From the IMG/VR virus record IMGVR_UViG_3300010391_000214, positions 1-48,430 of that record: a stretch of DNA of 48,430 nt; one strand, written 5' to 3'. Source of the stretch: a virus. Below, piece after piece: positions 8,553-15,866 of this stretch; position 1 is the stretch's first letter, and the number at the start of each line of letters is the position of its first letter. The notes under the pieces were generated by a model. The model ran no database searches, was not told the DNA's origin, and saw nothing but the letters and a program-made list of their open reading frames with translations. A program made the translations under genes and the position numbers.

Positions 8553-9404
8553 ATGGGTAAGATGAAAACAGAAGCGTTCGGTGTCGTCGGGCGAGTAGGC
8601 CACTCCGATGTGCCGGATTGGTCCTTCCTCTACCGAGTCTCCTCGGTCAAGGATTCCCGGTACAATATCGGGGATCGCGTTGTGACCGGTGACGGCCGAA
8701 CCTTCCGTTACGCGAAGGCGAACGGAACCGTGAACACGGAGTTCGGTGCGTATAAGACGAAGAAGACCAACACCAACGCCGTCGCCCCCGCACAGGCAAC
8801 TGCGGCCTCCCTGGGAGCCGACAAAGCCGCTGGCGCAATTGGCAGCCGGCATGTCACTGTCACGATCGACACCGAAATTGGTGTTCTGACTACCGGCGTT
8901 CTGTCGAAGGATGAACTGGTGGGCGGGTACATCGTCATCGGCAATGGAACCAGCCAGCATCCGCAGATGCGGGTGATCGTGTCCCATCCGGCTCTGACGA
9001 CCGCAGGCGGTGCATTGACCCTGACTCTGGATGGGGAACTTACCATCGCTGTCGTCGCTACGACCACGAACATCGAGTTGATGGAGAACCCCTTCTACAA
9101 CCTGAAGGCCGATGCCGCTGGCGGGATTGGCGAATATAACACCTTCCTGGGAATCGCCGCAGCCCAGGCCGTATCCGGCCAGTATTTCTGGTTGCAGACC
9201 TGGGGTCCGTGCTGGATTACCAGCGACGGCAATACCTGTGACAGTGCCGCCGATCGCACCATCGTGTTCGGCGGAGACGGGGCCGTGAAATCCAGTAACG
9301 ATGTCACGATGGAAAGCGGTTTCCAGATCGCTGGTGTTGCCCTCGATACGAGTAGTGTCGGGGCAAGCAATGCCCCGATGGTGTTGCTGCAAATCTGGCC
9401 GTAA
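8553..9404 (+). CDS. Hypothetical structural protein downstream of capsid
   Basis: 283 residues, Gly/Ala/Thr/Val-rich and beta-strand dominated, preceded by a clear TAGGAG site. There is no named family. The position right after the capsid gene and the composition suit a head decoration or capsid-stabilising protein. A strong hairpin follows its stop, so it probably ends a highly expressed capsid unit. Confidence 0.6.
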   Translation: MGKMKTEAFGVVGRVGHSDVPDWSFLYRVSSVKDSRYNIGDRVVTGDGRTFRYAKANGTVNTEFGAYKTKKTNTNAVAPAQATAASLGADKAAGAIGSRHVTVTIDTEIGVLTTGVLSKDELVGGYIVIGNGTSQHPQMRVIVSHPALTTAGGALTLTLDGELTIAVVATTTNIELMENPFYNLKADAAGGIGEYNTFLGIAAAQAVSGQYFWLQTWGPCWITSDGNTCDSAADRTIVFGGDGAVKSSNDVTMESGFQIAGVALDTSSVGASNAPMVLLQIWP

Positions 9405-9421
9405 TCGAGAACAGTAATCGT

Positions 9422-9445
9422 GGGTAGGCCCGCCGGGGCCTACCC
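9422..9445 (+). terminator. 10-bp GC-rich hairpin after the capsid unit
   Basis: GGGTAGGCCC pairs perfectly with GGGCCTACCC around a 4-base loop, followed by ATCTTT. It lies between the stop at 9404 and the start at 9468. It may be a partial terminator that lowers expression of connector and tail genes relative to capsid, or a stabilising 3' end. The T tract is weak. Confidence 0.6.
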
Positions 9446-9467
9446 CATCTTTGGAAAGGGAAACAGA

Positions 9468-9632
9468 ATGGACCCGAAACAAGCAATGTCAATTTTGGCA
9501 GATGTGTGCCAGCAGTTCCACGGAACCCTGGCGGATCACAATAATATCCAGACGGCCCTCGCGACTGTGGGCAAGATCGTACTCTCCGCCCCCGTCAAAC
9601 CCGCGCCCGCCGCCCCCGTCAAACCGGAGTAA
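9468..9632 (+). CDS. Hypothetical 54-residue protein
   Basis: ATG 9468 is preceded by GGAAAGGG. The N-terminal two thirds are an amphipathic helix, and the C-terminus is a short Pro/Ala/Lys/Val repeat (PVKPAPAAPVKP) that should be extended. Only 2 nt separate its stop from the connector gene. No family is recognised; it may be a small virion or assembly factor. Confidence 0.55.
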   Translation: MDPKQAMSILADVCQQFHGTLADHNNIQTALATVGKIVLSAPVKPAPAAPVKPE

Positions 9633-9634
9633 CC

Positions 9635-10885
9635 ATGACAGAACCAATCGGCGCATACACATACCAGGATTTGCTGACGCGCGTGGCGATCGAAGCCGGC
9701 AATGCGTACTACGGTACGACCGGCGTTGATCCGGCAATGGCCCCGGTCACGAACTTCCATGACTTCGATCAGGTATCCGGTGTCGTCCAGCGGGGGATCA
9801 AACGGTTTATTGACCTGGCCCCGCCGGATGGCTGGAACTGGCGGAAACGGATTTGTTCTATCCGGTTTCTGACAGTTCTCACAAAAGCGACTGCCCTAAC
9901 GACTTCGCCCGCGGCTGGGGACATCTTGACCCAGGCAACGACTGGTGCGACCCTGGTTGTGCGTTCGGTGTCTTCGGACAAGAAAACAGTCTATGGCACT
10001 CAGACTTCGGATGCGGTCTTCACGACGGGCTACACGGTATCCTCCAACAACACCGGAGCGACAATGAGTCCGGCCACCTGGACTCCCGCCACAGTAACCG
10101 CCGGATCAACTGCAATCGCATCCGATCAGGCGAGGTTCCTCATGCCGCAGGATTTCAGCGGCGTGCCGACCGGCAAGATCGCGTATGCCAAGAACACGGC
10201 GCACAACACGGAGATCGACCTGGTCCACGATAATGGTATTCGACTGGATCGGTCCTGTACCGTTGTCACCGGCTATCCGAGTCGGGTTGCGATCTTTCCC
10301 TATGGGGTTCGGCGGTATGAACTTCTGGTTGATCCGGCTCCCGTTGCGGCCGATGCCATTGAGATTCCGTATCAGGCCCACTTTGATCTGCTCCAGGTCC
10401 AGGGTGGCGTGGCGACCGCAGGTGCGGCGACCACATTGACCGATACGGTTCTGACGACCCGCGGGTACTTCCCCGACGATTACTTCAACGGATGGGTCAT
10501 TACTGTATTAGGTGGAACGGGAAGGTATCAGACAGCAACTGTAACAGATTGGGATATGTCAGATTCAAAGTTTACATTCAGTGCCCTGTCTGGTGGGTCA
10601 ACACCAGATGCAACAACGGTGTACATTGTCCAGCCCGCGAACAACTATCATCCCGCTGGGGCATCCTTTGATACGATGGTGCTGGGAGCATGTCTGGCGC
10701 AGGCAGTGTTGGATTTAGGTCTGGAAGACCAATCCGGCCGGGTCGCCGAATTCTTCAAGGTGCTGCTGCCCGCAGCCCAAGAGATGGATCGAAAGATCGC
10801 GGGGCGTTCCCGACGATTAGGGCTTATGTCAAATGGTCCGACCTATCCGCGCGAGCGGACCTGGAACGATGTAACATATTCATAA
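9635..10885 (+). CDS. Probable head-tail connector / tail adaptor carrying a shared beta module
   Basis: 416 residues. The helical N-terminus (YTYQDLLTRVAIEAG, then RGIKRFIDLAP) and helical C-terminus (LGLEDQSGRVAEFFKVLL) resemble adaptor proteins that plug onto the portal. Between them, residues ~95-153 form a Thr/Ser/Val-rich stretch starting GDILTQA and containing TVSSNNTGA. That stretch recurs in the protein at 13606, so it looks like an inserted module. The ring probably links the portal to the nozzle. Confidence 0.5.
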   Translation: MTEPIGAYTYQDLLTRVAIEAGNAYYGTTGVDPAMAPVTNFHDFDQVSGVVQRGIKRFIDLAPPDGWNWRKRICSIRFLTVLTKATALTTSPAAGDILTQATTGATLVVRSVSSDKKTVYGTQTSDAVFTTGYTVSSNNTGATMSPATWTPATVTAGSTAIASDQARFLMPQDFSGVPTGKIAYAKNTAHNTEIDLVHDNGIRLDRSCTVVTGYPSRVAIFPYGVRRYELLVDPAPVAADAIEIPYQAHFDLLQVQGGVATAGAATTLTDTVLTTRGYFPDDYFNGWVITVLGGTGRYQTATVTDWDMSDSKFTFSALSGGSTPDATTVYIVQPANNYHPAGASFDTMVLGACLAQAVLDLGLEDQSGRVAEFFKVLLPAAQEMDRKIAGRSRRLGLMSNGPTYPRERTWNDVTYS

Positions 10886-10894
10886 GGAGTACAC

Positions 10895-11452
10895 ATGGGT
10901 ATCACTGCTGATTTCCTCAAAAAGTGTCGCATCTTCATTCGCCAGGGCGAGGGGTTCCTGAAGAACCTGGACATCCCGATTCTGTCGATCTCGTTGGCCA
11001 GTTCGGGTGCGCCCCTGACCACCACAACCTCCACGAACCCCGGCCCGGCGTTGGTTGATACGAATGTCTTGGCCCTTCATTGGGATGCCAACACGGTCGT
11101 GGCCGCCGGGATTAAGTTCGATGTGCCCGACGACTATGATTCCTCGAAGGATCATTTGAAACTGCGGATGAAAGGCAAGATGGCCGGGTCCACGAATGTG
11201 ACCACTGGAATCGACGCGCTGGTTTACAAGAACATCAGCACGACCGATCTCGACCCCACCAAGTCGGGGTATCTGACGGCCACCGATTCGTGGATCGAGA
11301 TTGACCTGTCGGGGAATACGCTCGTTGCGGGCGACACTCTCCAAGTCAAAATCTTCCCAGAGGCCCACACGACCGACGCGCTCAACCTGAAACAGTCGAA
11401 GTGGGAATACCGCTCCACCCTGGTCTATGCCGACCAAAACGGAAGCCGCTAA
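10895..11452 (+). CDS. Hypothetical virion protein
   Basis: 185 residues with AAGGAG before the ATG. The N-terminus has a Lys/Arg-containing helix; the rest is beta-rich with regular hydrophobic/polar alternation and Asp/Thr/Gly turns, like a small jelly-roll or decoration domain. No family is identified. Its TAA overlaps the ATG of the next gene (TAATG), tying it to the tail cluster. Confidence 0.6.
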   Translation: MGITADFLKKCRIFIRQGEGFLKNLDIPILSISLASSGAPLTTTTSTNPGPALVDTNVLALHWDANTVVAAGIKFDVPDDYDSSKDHLKLRMKGKMAGSTNVTTGIDALVYKNISTTDLDPTKSGYLTATDSWIEIDLSGNTLVAGDTLQVKIFPEAHTTDALNLKQSKWEYRSTLVYADQNGSR

Positions 11453-11676
11453 TGAAATTACAGTTTCCAATTAGAGGAAAACATGTGGGTGGGCCTGCTT
11501 CCCAGCAGCCCACCCTTACTTCTCCTGCCCTGAATAATGTCCGCCCGATCTCCAACGAGGAAGGGCGGATGCGGGGCGGCCAACGACCCGGCCTCAAGAA
11601 GTGGGGAACAGGGACTTTGATCGGTGCTGCCAATCAGCCGATCGTCGCCATGTGTTCTGTGAGTAGCGTGATTTAA
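11452..11676 (+). CDS. N-terminal fragment of a split tail nozzle-type protein
   Basis: 74 residues, starting in a TAATG overlap and ending in another. It contains an RPISNEEGRMRGGQRPGL segment, the kind of N-terminal arm I associate with single large podovirus tail/nozzle proteins, and then stops after VAMCSVSSV. The C-terminal continuation appears to be the protein at 13606, with two Fn3-type genes lying between. I read this as one ancestral gene broken into coupled cistrons. Alone it is too short to be a folded tail protein. Confidence 0.55.
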   Translation: MKLQFPIRGKHVGGPASQQPTLTSPALNNVRPISNEEGRMRGGQRPGLKKWGTGTLIGAANQPIVAMCSVSSVI

Positions 11677-12056
11677 TGGCAGCACCGGCCCAAGTCACTA
11701 CGCCAGTACCCTCGACCGGGGCAACGGGAGTTTCCCCCACCCTGGTCCAAGTGTCGTGGGCGGCAGCGGCTGGGGCCACTTCCTACAATGTCTATTTCGG
11801 ATTGAGTGGGGCGTATGTCCTTGTGTCCGCGGCTCAGGCCGGGCTGACCTATGCGATGTCAGGGCATCTGACGCATGGAGCCGTGTACCAATGGCGGATC
11901 GACTCGAAGAATGCCGATGGGACGACAACCGGGGTAGTGTGGTCGTTCACGGTTCTGGCTTTAGTGGCCCCTATTCCCGACGAAGAGAATACTATTAAAC
12001 CACTGAATCATTTAGTGGTTGTAGCCAATGACCAAGTATGGTATGAGAGTGTTTGA
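11676..12056 (+). CDS. Fibronectin type III-like domain protein (cassette 1)
   Basis: 126 residues. Residues ~5-95 form one Fn3/Ig-like domain: a Pro-Ser-Thr lead, SWAAAAGATSYNVYFG as the B-C strands, and YQWRIDSKNADG...WSFTV at the end. The last ~20 residues (HLVVVANDQVWYESV) are unrelated to Fn3 and match the tail of the next protein. Both stop/start junctions overlap (TAATG, TGATG). Phage Fn3 domains commonly bind carbohydrate or help adsorption. Confidence 0.75.
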   Translation: MAAPAQVTTPVPSTGATGVSPTLVQVSWAAAAGATSYNVYFGLSGAYVLVSAAQAGLTYAMSGHLTHGAVYQWRIDSKNADGTTTGVVWSFTVLALVAPIPDEENTIKPLNHLVVVANDQVWYESV

Positions 12057-13606
12057 TGGCTGTCCGAACAATCGCCTCTAATGGTGGCACTGCGGTCGGG
12101 AATACGACGGTCTATGCGACCTCGCAGAATTTTACTACCCCTGACGCGACTTATAAACTCACGAAGATTGCCATCCCGCTCGCCAATAGCGACCCGCAGG
12201 CGGCCACGACGACCGCGGTTAAGATTTATAGTGTTGATGTAAATAATAAACCCGATGCGCTCTTAGCATCAATGGGCACAATCGCCTCTACCTCCCTCTC
12301 CACGACTTTTGTGAATAAGGAGTTTTCTGGCGGAACATGTGTCCTTGATCCGCTCACCGAATACGCGATTGTAATCTCTGTAACCGGGGATGCCGGATGT
12401 TCCGTTCGGTGGCAGGGGTCATCAACTGGAACGGGATTAAATCTTGCCAAAGCAACTTCGGGCAGCGAGTGGGCGGAAGATGGAACGCCGCGGGTGCATG
12501 TAGTTTACGGAACCTACCATAACCCGCCGCCCAAAGCCACAGCGCCCGATCCTGCCGATGATGCAGTCGATGTCTCGGCGGCCCTGGATATTGTCCTGTG
12601 GGAAACGAGTGGCCAGGAGGATAGTGTCGATGTGTACTTCGGATATGCAGGTTCCGCGGAACTGATAGAATCTGCCTGGACCGAAGGAAATTATTACGCG
12701 ATCGCCTTGCCATTAGAGGCCGGCCAAGAATATGAGTGGCGCATTGACACCACAAACGAGGCGGGTACTACCGCAGGCGATGTGTGGTCGTTTACTGTCG
12801 CGTTGTCTCTCACCCTTACACCCACGGCCCCCACCAACGCGGCCGTTGGGGTTGCGGTCGTAACCCCAGAGTTTACTTGGGCGTGCGACGGATTTGACCC
12901 CGAAACAATGGTGTTCAATGTTTATCTTCGGGAAGCGGATGATAGTGAATTTGTTTTGATCGCAGAAAATACTTCGGACCTTAGCACCATACTGCCGGGA
13001 AACCTCGTCTATAATACGGATCATGTGTGGCGTGTCGATGTCCTCGATGTGGAAGTGCCGGGTGTACCTCTATTGGTGGGAGATGAATGGACTTTTGACA
13101 CGGATGTATCACTGGTCCTAACCCCCACCTTCCCAACCCACGAGGCGGACGGTGTTCTTATCGCGCCGGCTGAGGGAGTGATTTGGGACTGCCAACCCGC
13201 AGTCCCCGATACACAGGGGTATGATCCCGCAACAATGGCGTTCGATGTATATTTTTCTTCGACGGGAGGTTTTGTTGGGGGGGAATCTCCCCTTAGTTCG
13301 GGGCAACCAGATTTAACTCTACCCCTCCCCTTCAATCTTTCCTATGGGTGGCAATACTATTGGAAGATCGTGGTGCGAGAACTTTCTACCGGCGCGGTCC
13401 TTCTGGAGGGGAGTGCATGGTCTTTTGATACACAACCCCTAATAGAATACCCCATTCCCCGATATCGAACTGTTCTCGCGCCCGGTCAACCACCTGGCGG
13501 AACGACGATGAGTGTTGCGACCGCAGAGAATTGTCTTGCGTCTATTAAGCGACTGGTCGCCGCTTCTCAAAACACAATCTGGTATGAATACGAGGCAGGT
13601 GTATAA
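12056..13606 (+). CDS. Jelly-roll plus three Fn3-like domains (cassette 2)
   Basis: 516 residues from ATG 12056, which overlaps the previous TGA; an in-frame TTG lies one codon earlier. Residues ~1-155 look like a beta-sandwich of the choice-of-anchor type. Three Fn3-like repeats follow (~160-250, 252-350, 352-465), with YEWRIDTTNEAGT...WSFTV matching cassette 1 closely. The C-terminus RLVAASQNTIWYE repeats the cassette 1 tail. The region uses fewer G/C third positions than its neighbours, consistent with later acquisition. It is probably a surface-exposed tail or adsorption protein. Confidence 0.7.
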   Translation: MAVRTIASNGGTAVGNTTVYATSQNFTTPDATYKLTKIAIPLANSDPQAATTTAVKIYSVDVNNKPDALLASMGTIASTSLSTTFVNKEFSGGTCVLDPLTEYAIVISVTGDAGCSVRWQGSSTGTGLNLAKATSGSEWAEDGTPRVHVVYGTYHNPPPKATAPDPADDAVDVSAALDIVLWETSGQEDSVDVYFGYAGSAELIESAWTEGNYYAIALPLEAGQEYEWRIDTTNEAGTTAGDVWSFTVALSLTLTPTAPTNAAVGVAVVTPEFTWACDGFDPETMVFNVYLREADDSEFVLIAENTSDLSTILPGNLVYNTDHVWRVDVLDVEVPGVPLLVGDEWTFDTDVSLVLTPTFPTHEADGVLIAPAEGVIWDCQPAVPDTQGYDPATMAFDVYFSSTGGFVGGESPLSSGQPDLTLPLPFNLSYGWQYYWKIVVRELSTGAVLLEGSAWSFDTQPLIEYPIPRYRTVLAPGQPPGGTTMSVATAENCLASIKRLVAASQNTIWYEYEAGV

Positions 13607-15117
13607 TGGCTGGAACAATGGTAGCAGTGGCAGGAGCGACGGTTGATACAACCGATCAACTCACGATGGCCGCGGGCCTCCAGAAAGCGTTTGTGGCAAA
13701 CGGGGCAACTCTGGGCGTGGTCGATTTCGCCAACACGAAGTTGGTCTGTTCGGCCCTGACCCTGCCGCCGAAAAAGGGCGACATTCTCACCCAGGCAGTG
13801 AGTGGGGCGGCAATGGTTGTGGATTATGTAAACGCGGTCGCAGCGACTGCCGTGTACGGCTTCACAACGACAACTACCCCCTTTAATACAACGAATACAG
13901 TATCCTCTAATAATGTCGGCGCCATAATGAATCCCGCGACATTCACACCATCGGCTGTGGTGGAAGGACGAACGGCCCCCCACTGGTACGCCTGGACGAA
14001 GTACCCTGGCTCGACGACGGCCATGCCGACGAAGGCATACCTCGTTTGTTTCTGGCGTGGGCGGGCCGTGCTCAGTGGCAATCCAGCCGAGCCGCACCAA
14101 TACTACATGTCCCGACAATTCAATCCGTGGGATTGGACTTATGGGGCGAACGATGCACAGAGTGCCTTCCGGGGCGGGAATGCAGATGCGGGCCAGGTCG
14201 GGGATATTGTTCGGGCGTTGATCCCGCGAAACGATGACTACATGTTATTCGGGTGCAACACGAGCATCTGGATTATGCAGGGTGATCCCTGTAGCGGCGG
14301 GCAATGCTACCGGGTCGAGGAAAATACGGGAGTCTATGGATCGCATTCGTGGTGTTGGGATGCCGATGGAAATCTGTGGTTCTGGGGCGATAACGGAATC
14401 TATAAACTGGTCGGCGGCAAAGGCCCCGCAGTCTGTATGTCCCTGGTCCCCCTCCCCCGCCTGGTGGCCGATGAGGATGCCAATCCCTCCACCCACCGCA
14501 TTACGATGGGGCTTGACCCGAACCGGGGTGGAATCTTCATCTCGATTACGAAATTATCCGACGGGACGAATTCCTGTTACTGGTATGATACCCGGACCCA
14601 AGGATTCTTCCCGGAAAGCTATCCGGCCCTGGATGGGGCCTATAGTCTCTTGAACCACATGGCGAATGATCCCGATGACCGGGGCCTGTTGGTCGGCTGT
14701 ACTGACGGATACATCCGCCAGTGGTCAACTGCCTCGGTCAGCGATGATGTTGGGGTTTCGACCCAGGCAATCGACAGTAAGGTTTTGTTGGGGCCGATCC
14801 CGGCTGATCCAAAGTCTCTGAAGTCCGCGGTTATTAACGATATTTTTGTAGAGGCGGCCGGTGGCGGAGTGAGCGGGTCCGAGACGGATTCCTCCCCGAT
14901 CACGGTGAATTTGTTCGTCTCCGATGTTGCAGAGAACCTCCTGTCCGATGTGGCCGCCGCTACTCCGGTAGTCTCGACAGTTTCCCGGCCCCTCGGTCCC
15001 CGCGTCACGAAGAAGAATTACCGATTGGGCGGACGATTTTTTGGCGTGCAACTCCGCAATAATACGCTGGCTCAATCCTGGTCGGCGGAAGAAGTTATCT
15101 TAGATGAAGGAAAATAA
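13606..15117 (+). CDS. Tail nozzle-type protein, beta-propeller-like, with shared module
   Basis: 503 residues. The body has repeated short strands with Trp/Tyr (LWFWGDNGIYKL, CYWYDTRTQGFF) as in the propeller-like tail hub or nozzle proteins of podoviruses. Residues ~58-115 (GDILTQAVSGAAMVV, then TVSSNNVGA) are the same module seen in the connector at 9635. The N-terminus reads as the natural continuation of the WYE tails of the two preceding genes. It probably closes the portal/connector channel. Confidence 0.55.
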   Translation: MAGTMVAVAGATVDTTDQLTMAAGLQKAFVANGATLGVVDFANTKLVCSALTLPPKKGDILTQAVSGAAMVVDYVNAVAATAVYGFTTTTTPFNTTNTVSSNNVGAIMNPATFTPSAVVEGRTAPHWYAWTKYPGSTTAMPTKAYLVCFWRGRAVLSGNPAEPHQYYMSRQFNPWDWTYGANDAQSAFRGGNADAGQVGDIVRALIPRNDDYMLFGCNTSIWIMQGDPCSGGQCYRVEENTGVYGSHSWCWDADGNLWFWGDNGIYKLVGGKGPAVCMSLVPLPRLVADEDANPSTHRITMGLDPNRGGIFISITKLSDGTNSCYWYDTRTQGFFPESYPALDGAYSLLNHMANDPDDRGLLVGCTDGYIRQWSTASVSDDVGVSTQAIDSKVLLGPIPADPKSLKSAVINDIFVEAAGGGVSGSETDSSPITVNLFVSDVAENLLSDVAAATPVVSTVSRPLGPRVTKKNYRLGGRFFGVQLRNNTLAQSWSAEEVILDEGK

Positions 15118-15119
15118 CG

Positions 15120-15863
15120 ATGGCAAACGCCTTTGAACAAGCCCAACGACGCGCCAACTCCCGCAACCAGGCCCGCCTGAACCAGGCCACCGCCCTCTAT
15201 GATTCGATCATAGCCCAATTTTCAGGGGGTGAGAAAAGCCCCCTGATGACCTCTGTGAACAAGCAACTGGAGATAGGGGGCCGTAAGGCCGTCTCCCAGG
15301 GAATGCAGTCCCTGGTCAATGCTGGGCTGTCTGGGTCGTCCGTAGCATCCGGCCTCGGTACGAAATACGAGGAAGAAGTAGGTGCTCCAACCCGCCTAAA
15401 CGCTTTAGACACTATAGCCCAACGCTTGGCTAACGCCCAGATGGGGAAGGCCGGTCTTCTGGAGCGGGTCGAGGAATCGGGTCCGGATGCAGGGTTAATG
15501 GCGAACCTGATGCAGGCGGCGAATTCGGGCGGCGGTGGTGGCTACGACAGTGGCGGATTTGTTTCTCGTATCCCAGGCAACTATTATAACAGCGGGAATA
15601 CTGGTGGTGTGTCCTACGGATCGACCAACAATATGGGGCGGTATCAACCCGCCCAGGTTTCTATCCGAAATGGGGCCGCGACAAAAAATCTCGCTTCCTC
15701 ATTTTTAGCGGATGCCTCTTCACGCGGTTGGGCTGGAGCACAAACCCCGTATAAACCCGCCCCCGCGAGTAGTGGGTTGTTGGCCTTCTCACAGTTGGGC
15801 AAAACCAAGTCTGTAGCGAGTTACGCCGGATTTACCCCGACCCTCGATCGGTTGGGGTGGTAA
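15120..15863 (+). CDS. Hypothetical internal-virion-type protein
   Basis: 247 residues. The N-terminal ~135 are helical and Gln/Arg/Ala-rich (FEQAQRRANSRNQARLNQA). A Gly/Ser/Tyr/Asn-rich flexible region spans ~140-190, and the C-terminus is short and Ser/Ala/Gly-rich. The arrangement resembles small ejection (internal) proteins encoded between nozzle and fibre genes in podoviruses, but no family is recognised. Confidence 0.5.
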   Translation: MANAFEQAQRRANSRNQARLNQATALYDSIIAQFSGGEKSPLMTSVNKQLEIGGRKAVSQGMQSLVNAGLSGSSVASGLGTKYEEEVGAPTRLNALDTIAQRLANAQMGKAGLLERVEESGPDAGLMANLMQAANSGGGGGYDSGGFVSRIPGNYYNSGNTGGVSYGSTNNMGRYQPAQVSIRNGAATKNLASSFLADASSRGWAGAQTPYKPAPASSGLLAFSQLGKTKSVASYAGFTPTLDRLGW

Positions 15864-15866
15864 TTC

